From contig SRUQ01000003.1 of NCBI GenBank assembly GCA_004791255.1, positions 520,623-584,622 on the forward strand: a DNA stretch of 64,000 nt. The letters are read 5' to 3'. Under the pieces are notes generated by a model that was given only the letters and a program-made list of their open reading frames with translations, was not told where the DNA came from and searched no databases. Source of the DNA: a bacterium M00.F.Ca.ET.205.01.1.1. GTDB lineage: Bacteria > Pseudomonadota > Alphaproteobacteria > Rhizobiales > Rhizobiaceae. A program made the translations under genes and the position numbers. Shown here in pieces: positions 17,421 through 25,914 of the stretch. Position 1 is the stretch's first letter. Each line of letters begins with the position of its first letter.

Positions 17421-18068
17421 TCAGAGCAGGCCGTTTCGGCCCGGTCCCAGACGCTCGGTGTCTTTGCCATGCGCTACCCAGGCCAGCTCCGCCCGGCTGC
17501 CGAGACGCAGTTTCTCGTAGACATGATGCAGGTGCATCTTCACCGTGCCTTCGGATACATTCAGCCGCTGCGCGATGATCTTGTTGCGCAACCCGCGCGA
17601 GACGAGATCGGCGATTTCGGTCTCCCGCCCGGTCAGCCTGGACATCGGCTGGTGCTGCGGTTCCGGCATCAGCAGATGCTGGAGGATCTTGTTGTCGATC
17701 CATTTCCTGCCGCTTGCCACCGCACTCACGCATTCGAGGAGATAGCGGTGGCTGATGCCCTCCAGCAGCAGGCCGTCGACGTCGAGCGCCTGTATTTCCT
17801 TGATGCCGAGCCCACCATTCGGCTGCACGATGAAGATGATGCCGAGAGTATTGTTGCTGGCTCTCAGCCGGGATGAGAGCCCGGCTGTCCGCGGGTCCGT
17901 CACATCCAGGCCGACGATGGCAATATCGGGCCGATGGCGCTCCACATGAAGGAGAACGTCAATTGCATTGTTGCACTCGGCGACAACATCGTGCCCAGCC
18001 TTGCGCAACACCCAACCCAGACCGGCGAGATATACCCCCCGCGGGTCCGCAACAACCAAAGTCGACAT
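17421..18068 (-). CDS. LuxR/NarL-type regulator with atypical receiver domain
   Basis: The 215-aa protein has an N-terminal receiver-like domain (1-120) and a C-terminal LuxR helix-turn-helix (LTGRETEIADLVSRGLRNKIIAQRLNVSE split at about 150-185). The putative phospho-acceptor is D55 (IVGLD). However, the second acid of the usual DD pair is absent (VVADPRG), the Ser/Thr switch is replaced (FIVQP), and the invariant Lys is Glu (LLLEG). It may thus act without phosphorylation. The frame is open from 18302, but the ATG at 18068 begins the domain. It likely controls the adjacent type I secretion locus. Confidence 0.82.
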   Translation of the reverse strand: MSTLVVADPRGVYLAGLGWVLRKAGHDVVAECNNAIDVLLHVERHRPDIAIVGLDVTDPRTAGLSSRLRASNNTLGIIFIVQPNGGLGIKEIQALDVDGLLLEGISHRYLLECVSAVASGRKWIDNKILQHLLMPEPQHQPMSRLTGRETEIADLVSRGLRNKIIAQRLNVSEGTVKMHLHHVYEKLRLGSRAELAWVAHGKDTERLGPGRNGLL

Positions 18069-18483
18069 GCGAACACCGTTCGGAAAAACGCAACTAACTT
18101 GACTAAATACCCGCAAAATCAGGAAACCAGAGCTTAGGCATTTTGTCAAGAAGTTACTAATATATACTTGGCTATGATAGCAATCCGAAGCTGTGAAGCC
18201 GACCGGCGTCGATGTTCTCGGCACGGCAGCAGGTTCGCTGACGCCGCCCATTGGCCGTGGCCGTGCCTGTCCGTGGCGCTGTCGAAATTGCCGATGTCTC
18301 ACCGGTGAATATGCCTTGCCCAGCGATCTCCCTTCGAATGAGCGATGGTGGGGGCGCTACCCCCTTTGCCCACATTCCGAAACCTTGCAATACTTCCTAT
18401 GGTGGTGGTCATGATGGCACCGATTTTGCGGCACAGCCTGTGCGGCCGGGTTGGAACCATCCGAAACCCTTCACGGAAAGACA
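18069..18483. other. Intergenic region, no supported gene
   Basis: AT-richer sequence just upstream of the LuxR-type gene (18100-18180) is probably its promoter. The rest up to the convergent gntR end shows only short uncharacterised frames. Nothing recognised. Confidence 0.5.
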
Positions 18484-19176
18484 TTACTGGTGTCGTGGCG
18501 CGGCTCTCGCTTGATCGCCAACGGCAAACACGGCGCTCGCTTCGCCGACGATGGAGACGTGATCCTTGGCAGCCTTGCCAGCGGCATTGCCGTCGCCACG
18601 CATGATCGCGGTGACAATGGCGTCGTGCTCCTGCCAGGATTTGGCGAGCCGCCCCGGCAGCATGAATTGCGCGCGGCGGAATGGCGCCAGCCGGCTCCGC
18701 GTCATCACCGTCATTTCGTAGATATGGGCGTTGTGGGCCCCGCGATAGAGCCGGGCGTGGAACTCGGTGTTGAAATACTCATAATCCTCTTCGGCGCCCA
18801 GTTGGACCAGCCGTGCAGAAGCCTGATGCTCGATCTCGAGCGAGCGGCGCTCGCCGCTGGTCATGCGCTCAGCCGAGAAGCGAGCGCAGATCGCCTCCAG
18901 TTCAGCCATGCTTTCGAACATCGAGGCGAGATGCTCCTGCGTCACCACGGCGACGATGGCGCCCCGGTTGGGCCGTCGCTCGACCAGCCCTATGGCGCTC
19001 AACCGGCCGAGCGCCTCCCTGACGGGCGTGCGCGAGACATCGAAGCGGGCGGCGAGCGAGGTTTCGTCGAGCTTTTCGCCCGGGCGCAGGAAGCCGGTGA
19101 CGATGCGGTCGCTGATCGCCCTCACCATCTGATCAACGGTCGTGCCCGACCTGATCAAGCTGCGCTTCCCTGACAA
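18484..19176 (-). CDS. GntR-family (FCD) transcriptional regulator of the biuret operon
   Basis: The 230-aa protein has an N-terminal winged helix (residues 10-75; DETSLAARFDVSRTPVREAL is the recognition region) and an all-helical FCD ligand domain with the metal-binding pattern E...H (FNTEFHARLY) and later His residues (SWQEHDAIV; KDHV). It is divergent from the BMP-transporter/biuret operon with 274 bp between starts. That interval carries two copies of an inverted ATTGCATGCACTT element, so it is presumably the local repressor responding to a ureide-like effector. Confidence 0.88.
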   Translation of the reverse strand: MSGKRSLIRSGTTVDQMVRAISDRIVTGFLRPGEKLDETSLAARFDVSRTPVREALGRLSAIGLVERRPNRGAIVAVVTQEHLASMFESMAELEAICARFSAERMTSGERRSLEIEHQASARLVQLGAEEDYEYFNTEFHARLYRGAHNAHIYEMTVMTRSRLAPFRRAQFMLPGRLAKSWQEHDAIVTAIMRGDGNAAGKAAKDHVSIVGEASAVFAVGDQARAAPRHQ

Positions 19177-19292
19177 ATCTCCTCCTTCCCGTCTTCTTGT
19201 GGAGTCGGTCGGCGCATCAGCCCCTCGACTCGATATACCTCTCTATGCCTTTATTTTAATCTGCCTGTCAAACTGGCTATTTTCGAGGCAAA

Positions 19293-19305
19293 AAGTGCAT
19301 GCAAT
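19293..19305. promoter_or_regulatory. GntR-like operator copy 1
   Basis: AAGTGCATGCAAT is the exact reverse complement of the element at 19385-19397. The core TGCATGCA is itself palindromic, as in FCD-type GntR operators. Confidence 0.55.
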
Positions 19306-19373
19306 TGCCTCCCGCTTGTGCATAGAATTTTATATTGATCACTGTTTTTATTGGTAAAATTTCTGTTTTTGAA

Positions 19374-19390
19374 TTGGCACGGTGATTGCA
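19374..19390 (+). promoter_or_regulatory. Sigma-54 promoter of the biuret operon
   Basis: TTGGCACGGTGATTGCA matches the -24/-12 consensus fully, with GG and GC 10 nt apart. The expected start is near 19402, 49 nt ahead of the first gene. Operator copy 2 overlaps the -12 box. Confidence 0.85.
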
Positions 19391-19397
19391 TGCACTT
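19385..19397. promoter_or_regulatory. GntR-like operator copy 2 overlapping the -12 box
   Basis: ATTGCATGCACTT is a perfect inverse of copy 1, with 79 bp between them. Binding here would block sigma-54 polymerase; looping between the copies is possible. Confidence 0.55.
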
Positions 19398-19450
19398 TCC
19401 TGAGAAGGCGTTAACCGACCCGGAAAGGGTCTTACAGGGGAGCATAAGAG

Positions 19451-20578
19451 ATGACCGACAGATTCATGCTTAGCCGCCGCCAGTTGCTCAGGACCTCCGC
19501 CGCCGGAGCCGCTCTTGGACTGGCCTCGGCATCCTTTCCGATCGGCAGGGCATTCGCCGCCGCCGCCACCGTCGGCTTCATCTATGTCGGGCCGAAGGAC
19601 GACTATGGCTACAACCAGGCGCATGCCGAGGGTGCCGCCGCGCTGAAGGGCGTTGAGGGCATCTCCGTCGTCGAGGAAGAGAACGTGCCGGAGACGGTCG
19701 ACGTCCAGAAGACGATGGAATCGATGATCAACCTCGACGGCGCCTCGCTGGTCTTCCCGACCTCCTTTGGCTATTTCGATCCGCACATGCTGGCCATGTG
19801 CGCGAAATTCCCCGACGTGCAGTTCCGCCATTGCGGCGGCATGTGGAACAAGGACAAGCATCCGATGAATGCCGGCTCCTATTTCGGCTATGTCGGCATG
19901 GGCCAATATTTGAACGGCGTCGTCGCCGGCCACGCCTCGAAGTCGAAGAAGCTCGGCTTCGTCGCCGCCAAGCCGATCCCGCAGGTGCTGCTCAACATCA
20001 ACTCCTTCCTGCTTGGCGCGCGCTCGGTCGACCCGACCATCACCTGCCAGGTGATCTTCACCGGCGAATGGTCGCTGGCGGTCAAGGAAGCGGAAGCCAC
20101 CAACGCGCTGGTCGACCAGGGCATCGACGTCATCACCTGCCATGTCGACAGCCCCAAGGTGGTGGTCGAGACGGCCGCCGGCCGCGGCGCCTTCGTCTGC
20201 GGCTACCACGCCAACCAGAGCCCGCTGGCGCCGGAGAAATACCTGACCGGCGCCGAATGGAACTGGGCCAAGGTCTACAAGATGTTCGTCGACGACCTCA
20301 TCGCCGGCAAGCCGCTGCCCAATTTCACGCGCGGCGGACTGGCCGACGGCTTCGTCAAGATGAGCCCGCTCGGCCCCGCCGTCTCCGAGCCGGCGCGCAA
20401 GCAGTTCGACGCCACGCTGGCCGAAATGACGAAGGGTGGCTTCTCCGTCATCAAGGGCCCGCTGAAGAGCAACAAGGGCGCCGTCGTGGCGACCGAAGGC
20501 CAGGCCTTCGCCGAGACCGCCATCGAACTCGAAAGCATGGACTATCTTGTCGAGGGCGTCGTCGGCTCGACCGCCTGA
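19451..20578 (+). CDS. BMP-family ABC transporter substrate-binding protein
   Basis: The 375-aa periplasmic protein has a Tat signal (SRRQLLRTSAAGAALGLA, residues 9-26; cleavage near AFAAAA). It then shows the BMP/Med fold start TVGFIYVGPKDDYGYNQAHAEG. BMP-family proteins usually bind nucleosides or purine-like compounds. The linked biuret and allophanate hydrolases suggest a urea-polymer or ureide here. It is the first gene of the operon, with AGGGG about 10 nt before the ATG. Confidence 0.9.
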   Translation: MTDRFMLSRRQLLRTSAAGAALGLASASFPIGRAFAAAATVGFIYVGPKDDYGYNQAHAEGAAALKGVEGISVVEEENVPETVDVQKTMESMINLDGASLVFPTSFGYFDPHMLAMCAKFPDVQFRHCGGMWNKDKHPMNAGSYFGYVGMGQYLNGVVAGHASKSKKLGFVAAKPIPQVLLNINSFLLGARSVDPTITCQVIFTGEWSLAVKEAEATNALVDQGIDVITCHVDSPKVVVETAAGRGAFVCGYHANQSPLAPEKYLTGAEWNWAKVYKMFVDDLIAGKPLPNFTRGGLADGFVKMSPLGPAVSEPARKQFDATLAEMTKGGFSVIKGPLKSNKGAVVATEGQAFAETAIELESMDYLVEGVVGSTA

Positions 20579-20597
20579 ACCGGACGGAGGCGGCAAC

Positions 20598-21722
20598 ATG
20601 ACAGACACGGTGGCAGGTGGCGGCACGCCGGCGACGTTCGGTGCCAGGGGTTATCCGGCGGCGCTCGAATGGATCGCAAGGCGGGCGGAAGCCTTCGTCA
20701 TTCCGCTCGCGGCGCTGATCGTCGGCATGGTGCTGTTCAGCCTGTTCATCCTGGCTGTCGGCAAGTCGCCAATCCAGCTCTATGAAACGATGTGGCGCGG
20801 CGGCTTCGGCTCGTTGTTCTCGGTCCAGAACTCGCTGTCGCGCGCCGCGCCCCTGCTGCTGGCGGCACTCTGCGTGGCGCTGCCGGCCCGGCTCGGCCTC
20901 GTCGTCATCGGCGGCGAGGGCGCGATCGTGCTCGGCGGCGTCGCCGCGGCGGCGGCCGGCACGGCGCTCAGCGGCGCCCCCTCCTTCATCGTCATTCTCG
21001 TCATGGGCGTGGCGGGCATGGCCGCCGGCGGCATCTGGATAGGTGCCGTCGGCGCGCTCCGCCACTACCGTTCCGTCAACGAGACCATTTCCAGCCTGCT
21101 GATGGCCTACATCGCCATCGCGTTGATGAACCAGCTGGTCGAAGGGCCGCTGCGCGACCCGGCCTCGCTCAACAAGCCCTCGACCCAGCCGCTGGCCGAC
21201 ATCTACCGCATCGGCAACATTCCGGGCATGGAGGTGCATTGGGGGCTTGTCGTCGGCGTCGTCGCCTGCGTGCTGTCCTGGGTGCTGATCGAAAAGACCC
21301 GCTGGGGCTTTGCCGCCCGCATTGCCGGCGGCAATGTCCGGGCAGCCCAGGTGCAGGGGCTTGCAGTCGGTTCGCTGATCGTCGGCTTTACCGGGCTGGC
21401 CGGCGCCTTCGCAGGGCTTGCCGGCATGCTGGAGGTCGCGGCGGTGCAGGGCAGCGCAAACGCCTCGCTCGCCGCCGGCTATGGCTATACCGGCATCCTC
21501 GTCGCCTTCCTTGCTCGCCACAATCCGCTGGCCATCATCCCGGTCGCCTTCCTGCTCGGCGGCATCGATGCCTCCGGCGGGTTGATCCAGCGCCGCATGG
21601 ACCTGCCCGACGCCACCGTGCTGGTGCTGCAGGGCATGCTGTTCGTCGTCATCCTGTTCAGCGAGACCTTCTACGGCCGCTTCAGGGCCTTCAATCCCGA
21701 TCTCTGGCAGAGGAGCAGCTGA
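20598..21722 (+). CDS. ABC transporter permease 1 (BMP system)
   Basis: The 374-aa membrane protein has about 9-10 hydrophobic helices and the family motif SVNETISSLLMAYIAIALMN (residues about 158-177), typical of YufP/RbsC-like permeases paired with BMP proteins. The ATG at 20598 follows GGAGGCGGCAAC; the longer frame from 20547 is rejected because it overlaps the preceding gene. Its stop overlaps the next start (TGATG). Confidence 0.9.
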   Translation: MTDTVAGGGTPATFGARGYPAALEWIARRAEAFVIPLAALIVGMVLFSLFILAVGKSPIQLYETMWRGGFGSLFSVQNSLSRAAPLLLAALCVALPARLGLVVIGGEGAIVLGGVAAAAAGTALSGAPSFIVILVMGVAGMAAGGIWIGAVGALRHYRSVNETISSLLMAYIAIALMNQLVEGPLRDPASLNKPSTQPLADIYRIGNIPGMEVHWGLVVGVVACVLSWVLIEKTRWGFAARIAGGNVRAAQVQGLAVGSLIVGFTGLAGAFAGLAGMLEVAAVQGSANASLAAGYGYTGILVAFLARHNPLAIIPVAFLLGGIDASGGLIQRRMDLPDATVLVLQGMLFVVILFSETFYGRFRAFNPDLWQRSS

Positions 21723-22648
21723 TGGACGCCACCGGGATCGGCCTCTGGGGCGTACCGCTCGCCATCCTCGGCGGCGCCATCCGCGTCTCCACCCCCTTCA
21801 TCTTCGTCTCGCTCGGCGAAGCCATCACCGAGCGTTCCGGCCGCATCAACCTTGGTCTCGAAGGCACGCTGGTGTTCGGCGCCATGAGCGCCTATGCGGT
21901 CGCGGTGATGACCGGCTCGCCCTGGCTCGGCTTGCTCGCCGCTGCCTTCGCCGGTCTCTGCTTCGGCCTGTTCCACGGCTGGATCTGCAAATTCCCGAAG
22001 GTCAACGACATCGCAATCGGCATCGCCCTGATGCTGTTCGGCTCGGGCCTTGCCTTCTTCTTCGGCAAGCCCTTCATTCAGCCCTCGGCGCCAGACCTGC
22101 CGGCCATTCCGTTCGGCGCCTGGTCGGACATTCCGCAGGTGCAGGCCGCCCTCGACGTCAACGTGCTGTTCCTGATCGGCGCCGCACTGGCGGTGTTCCT
22201 GTGGTGGGCCTTCCGCAACACGCGCGCCGGGCTCATCGTGCGCGTCGTCGGTGACAGTTCCGACGCCGCACGCGCCATGGGCCTCAACCCGAATACGGTG
22301 CGGCTCGCCGCCACCGGCGTCGGCGGCGCGCTGGCCGGCATCGGCGGCGCCTATTTGTCGCTCTACTATCCGGGCAGCTGGACCGAAGGCATCTCGTCGG
22401 GACAAGGGCTGATGGCGGTGGCGCTGGTCATCTTCGCGCGCTGGAACCCGCTCGGCTGCTTTGCCGCGGCCCTTCTGTTCGGTGGCGCCGGCGCGCTGGG
22501 GCCGGCGCTGCAATCGGTCGGCGTCACGCAAGGCTATTACCTCTTCTACGCCGCCCCATACATCCTCACCCTCGTCATCATGATTGCCACCTCGTCGCCG
22601 AGCCGCTCGCTCGCCGGCGCACCGGGCGAACTGTCGATCACCAAATAA
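21722..22648 (+). CDS. ABC transporter permease 2 (BMP system)
   Basis: The 308-aa YufQ-like permease shows [20 protein letters not shown], the conserved N-terminal signature (residues about 30-49), and [13 protein letters not shown] in the cytosolic loop. It pairs with permease 1, with which it overlaps by 1 nt, to form the channel of the importer. Confidence 0.9.
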   Translation: MDATGIGLWGVPLAILGGAIRVSTPFIFVSLGEAITERSGRINLGLEGTLVFGAMSAYAVAVMTGSPWLGLLAAAFAGLCFGLFHGWICKFPKVNDIAIGIALMLFGSGLAFFFGKPFIQPSAPDLPAIPFGAWSDIPQVQAALDVNVLFLIGAALAVFLWWAFRNTRAGLIVRVVGDSSDAARAMGLNPNTVRLAATGVGGALAGIGGAYLSLYYPGSWTEGISSGQGLMAVALVIFARWNPLGCFAAALLFGGAGALGPALQSVGVTQGYYLFYAAPYILTLVIMIATSSPSRSLAGAPGELSITK

Positions 22649-22664
22649 GACCGGAGGTTTTGCC

Positions 22665-23360
22665 ATGAACGCCAGAACCGGGCAGCGCTACATCGAGGCC
22701 GATCCCTATCCATGGCCCTATAATGGCGATCTCAGGCCCGACAACACGGCGCTGATCATCATCGACATGCAGACCGATTTCTGCGGGCCGGGCGGCTATG
22801 TCGACCACATGGGTTACGACCTTTCGCTGGTCCGGGCCCCGATCGAGCCGATCAAGTCGGTGCTGTCGGCGATGCGCGGGAAGGGCTACACCATAATCCA
22901 CACCCGCGAGGGCCACCGGCCCGACCTCGCCGACCTGCCGGCCAACAAGCGCTGGCGCTCGCGCCGCATCCATGCCGGCATCGGCGATCCCGGCCCCTGC
23001 GGGCGCATCCTGGTGCGCGGCGAGCCGGGCTGGGACATCATCCCCGACCTCTATCCGGCCGAGGGTGAGCCGATCATCGACAAGCCGGGCAAGGGCTCGT
23101 TCTGCGCCACCGACCTGGAGCTGATCCTCAACCAGCGCGGCATCGACAACATCGTACTTACCGGCATCACCACCGATGTCTGCGTCCACACCACCATGCG
23201 CGAGGCCAATGACCGCGGCTTCGAATGCGTCATGCTGGAGGATTGCTGCGGCGCCACCGACTACGGCAACCATCTCGCCGCCATCAAGATGATCAAGATG
23301 CAGGGCGGCGTGTTCGGCGCTGTGTCGAACGCAGCCGCGCTCGTCGCCCAGCTGCCGTGA
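22665..23360 (+). CDS. biuH: Biuret hydrolase (isochorismatase-fold cysteine amidohydrolase)
   Basis: The 231-aa enzyme hydrolyses biuret to allophanate and ammonia. The catalytic triad of the cysteine-hydrolase family is present: D34 (IIIDMQTDF), K140 ([10 protein letters not shown]) and C173 (GITTDVCV). The sequence closely resembles, from memory, the characterised rhizobial biuret hydrolase ([38 protein letters not shown]). The start ATG follows GGAGG at 22653-22657. It is embedded in a transporter operon ending with allophanate hydrolase, completing biuret to CO2 and NH3. Confidence 0.93.
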   Translation: MNARTGQRYIEADPYPWPYNGDLRPDNTALIIIDMQTDFCGPGGYVDHMGYDLSLVRAPIEPIKSVLSAMRGKGYTIIHTREGHRPDLADLPANKRWRSRRIHAGIGDPGPCGRILVRGEPGWDIIPDLYPAEGEPIIDKPGKGSFCATDLELILNQRGIDNIVLTGITTDVCVHTTMREANDRGFECVMLEDCCGATDYGNHLAAIKMIKMQGGVFGAVSNAAALVAQLP

Positions 23361-23370
23361 GGAGAGAGCG

Positions 23371-24903
23371 ATGAGCCCAACCTCCCGCATGAAGGCGGTC
23401 GGCGTCGAGACCATCGGCATGACCATGCGCTTCGGCGCCTTCACCGCGCTCGACGATGTCTCGGCCAAGGTGCCGGCCGGCTCCTTCCACGCGCTGCTCG
23501 GCGAGAACGGCGCCGGCAAGTCGACGCTGGTCAAATGCATGATGGGTTTTTACCACCCGACCTCCGGCGACATCCTCGTCGATGGCCGCGAGGTGGCGAT
23601 CGCCAGCCCGCGCGATGCCTCGGCGCTCGGCCTCGGCATGGTCTACCAGCATTTTACGCTTGTCCCGTCGCTGACCGGCGCCGAGAACCTCGTCATCTCG
23701 CGCGAAAAAGTGCCTGAGGTCATCGACTGGCGCAAGGAACGCGCCGGGCTCGCCCAGTTCATGGAGCGGATGCCGTTCAAGCTGCCGCTCGACGTCAAGG
23801 TCGCCGAGCTTGCCGCGGGCGAAAAACAGAAGCTGGAGATCGTCAAGCAACTCTATCTCGGCCGCTCCTTCCTGGTGCTGGACGAGCCGACTTCGGTGCT
23901 CACCCCCGGCGAGGCGCAGGAGGTGCTGGGCCTGGTGCGCGCCATGACCAGGGCCGGCGACCTGACCGTGCTGATGATCTCGCACAAATTCCACGAGGTG
24001 ACGGCGTTCGCCGACGATGTCAGCGTGCTGCGCAAAGGCAGGCTGACCGGCACCGGCCGCGTCGCCGATCTCGATCGCAAGCAGATGGCTGCGATGATGA
24101 TCGGCGACCAGCCGATCGCGGCCCTCGACAGTCGCGCCGAGCCGAGGCCCGACGCCGAGATCGTGCTCAAGGTGAAGGCATTGAAGGCACCGGATCGCAC
24201 CGGGCTGAAGTCGATCCGCATCGAGGATCTCGGCGTGCGCTCCGGCGAGATCGTCGGCATCGCCGGCATTTCCGGCAACGGCCAGAAGGAATTCCTCGAA
24301 GTGCTGGCCGGGCAGCGCCCGCGCGATGCCGGCGAAGTCATGGTGCGCGGCACGACCTATGCGGCGACGCGCGCCGAGGCGCGCGCGCTCAATGTCCGCC
24401 TCATCCCGGAAGAGCCGCTGAAGAATGCCTGCGCGCCGAAGATGACGGTGGCCGAGAACATCTCCTTCCGCACCTTCGACATGGACGGCAACGGCAAGCC
24501 GGTGAACTGGATCAGCGCCGGTGCAATCAGGTCGTTCAGCGCCCGCCTGGTCGAGCAGTTCAAGGTCAAGACCGCCTCGCTGTCCTCGCCGATCGCCTCG
24601 CTGTCGGGCGGCAATGTGCAGCGCGCCGTGCTCGCCCGCGAACTCACCGGCGAGGTTGACCTGCTGATCGTCTCCAATCCGTGCTTCGGTCTCGACTTCT
24701 CGGCCGTGGCCGAGATCCGCGCGCGCATCATGAAGGCACGCAATGCCGGTGCCGCCGTGCTGTTGATGTCGGAGGACCTCGACGAACTGCTGGAGCTCTC
24801 CGACCGCATCCTCGTGATGTCCGACGGCGCGCTGGTCTACGAGACGCCGATCGCACAGGCGAGCGTGCAGACGATCGGAGAACACATGGCGGGACATCAT
24901 TGA
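23371..24903 (+). CDS. Duplicated-domain ABC transporter ATPase (BMP system)
   Basis: The 510-aa protein has two ATPase domains like RbsA/YufO. Domain 1 has Walker [10 protein letters not shown], Walker [14 protein letters not shown] and His switch SHKFHEV. Domain 2 has a degenerate Walker A ([10 protein letters not shown]) and signature [16 protein letters not shown]. Domain 1's signature is degenerate ([15 protein letters not shown]). This asymmetry is normal in the family. It energises permeases 1 and 2. Its stop overlaps the next ATG by one base (TGATG). Confidence 0.92.
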   Translation: MSPTSRMKAVGVETIGMTMRFGAFTALDDVSAKVPAGSFHALLGENGAGKSTLVKCMMGFYHPTSGDILVDGREVAIASPRDASALGLGMVYQHFTLVPSLTGAENLVISREKVPEVIDWRKERAGLAQFMERMPFKLPLDVKVAELAAGEKQKLEIVKQLYLGRSFLVLDEPTSVLTPGEAQEVLGLVRAMTRAGDLTVLMISHKFHEVTAFADDVSVLRKGRLTGTGRVADLDRKQMAAMMIGDQPIAALDSRAEPRPDAEIVLKVKALKAPDRTGLKSIRIEDLGVRSGEIVGIAGISGNGQKEFLEVLAGQRPRDAGEVMVRGTTYAATRAEARALNVRLIPEEPLKNACAPKMTVAENISFRTFDMDGNGKPVNWISAGAIRSFSARLVEQFKVKTASLSSPIASLSGGNVQRAVLARELTGEVDLLIVSNPCFGLDFSAVAEIRARIMKARNAGAAVLLMSEDLDELLELSDRILVMSDGALVYETPIAQASVQTIGEHMAGHH

Positions 24904-25571
24904 TGGCAGAAATTGACGCGTTGCCATTTCCGTTTGCCTTCAAACCTGGGAGCATGGCGCTGGTCGTTATCGACATGCAGCGAGATTTCGCCGAGCCCGG
25001 CGGCTTCGGCGCCAGCCTCGGCAACGACGTCAGCCGGGTCGCGGCTATCGTGCCGACGGTGAAGAGACTGATCGAAGGCTTCCGCGCCGCCGGCCTGCCG
25101 GTGATCCACACCATGGAGTGTCACAGACCGGACCTTTCCGACCTGCCGCCGGCCAAGCGCGATCGCGGCAATCCCTCCATCCGCATCGGCGATGCCGGCC
25201 CGATGGGCCGCGTGCTGATCGCCGGCGAGCCGGGTACGGCGATCCTCGATGCGCTTGCGCCGCTTCCCGGCGAGATCGTCATCGAAAAGCCCGGCAAGGG
25301 AGCATTCTACGCGACCAGCTTCGGTAACGATCTCAAGCGCCTCGGCGCTCAGCACCTTGTCTTTGCCGGGGTGACGACCGAAGTCTGCGTGCAGACGACG
25401 ATGCGCGAGGCCAACGACCGCGGCTATGAGTGTCTGCTCGCCGAGGACGCGACGGAGAGTTACTTTCCCGAATTCAAGGTGGCGGCACTAGCCATGATCC
25501 GGGCGCAGGGCGCCATCGTCGGCTGGACGGCGACGACCGACCAGGTGCTCGAGGGAATTGCCAATGCCTAA
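24903..25571 (+). CDS. Second isochorismatase-fold cysteine hydrolase, possible triuret hydrolase
   Basis: The 222-aa paralogue of the biuret hydrolase keeps the triad: D24 (VVIDMQRDF), Lys in [10 protein letters not shown] and Cys in [11 protein letters not shown]. It lacks BiuH's N-terminal [10 protein letters not shown] segment and differs around the substrate lid. Triuret hydrolase (TrtA) is a known relative of biuret hydrolase; a triuret-to-biuret step would feed BiuH. That assignment is inference; another ureide or carbamoyl substrate is possible. The start overlaps the preceding ATPase stop. Confidence 0.8.
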   Translation: MAEIDALPFPFAFKPGSMALVVIDMQRDFAEPGGFGASLGNDVSRVAAIVPTVKRLIEGFRAAGLPVIHTMECHRPDLSDLPPAKRDRGNPSIRIGDAGPMGRVLIAGEPGTAILDALAPLPGEIVIEKPGKGAFYATSFGNDLKRLGAQHLVFAGVTTEVCVQTTMREANDRGYECLLAEDATESYFPEFKVAALAMIRAQGAIVGWTATTDQVLEGIANA

Positions 25572-25914
25572 TCTTGCCTTTGCCGGCCTGCTCGACGGCG
25601 GCTGGCGCGATCTGGCGTTCGAACATTTCCGTGACGGCATCAGCGTGCACTGGCTGCTGAAGGGCGGCCCGGTCGAGCCGTCGGTCGCGATCCTGAAATA
25701 CCGGCCCGGCGCCGGCGTGCCGCGCCACCGCCATGTCGGACTGGAAACCATCGTCGTGCTGGAAGGCACCCAGAGCGACGAGAACGGCGACTATCCTGCC
25801 GGGAGCGTGATCCTCAATCCGGTCGGCACCGAGCATTCGGTGTGGACGAAAGACGGCTGCGTCGTGCTGATCCAGTGGGACCTGCCGGTGATCATTCTGG
25901 GGGAGACGAAATGA
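25564..25914 (+). CDS. Small cupin-domain protein
   Basis: The 116-aa single cupin has motif 1 [16 protein letters not shown] (two His and one Glu) and motif 2 [15 protein letters not shown], enough for a metal site. ChrR/anti-sigma-type cupins look similar, but no fused domain is present. It overlaps the stop of the previous gene by 8 nt and the start of allophanate hydrolase by 4 nt, so it is tightly coupled to the biuret pathway. The role is unknown; it could bind or isomerise an intermediate. Confidence 0.8.
   Translation: MPNLAFAGLLDGGWRDLAFEHFRDGISVHWLLKGGPVEPSVAILKYRPGAGVPRHRHVGLETIVVLEGTQSDENGDYPAGSVILNPVGTEHSVWTKDGCVVLIQWDLPVIILGETK

Noticed and set aside
18299..18484. 61-codon minus-strand ORF next to gntR
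   Set aside because: No recognised homology and no convincing ribosome site; not supported as a gene.
19277..20626. Minus-strand 449-codon frame opposite the BMP binding protein
   Set aside because: Low-complexity, His/Asp/Gly-rich product typical of antisense frames; the plus strand has a Tat signal and family motifs.
23293..24927. Minus-strand 544-codon frame opposite the duplicated ATPase
   Set aside because: Antisense artefact; the plus strand has Walker motifs.
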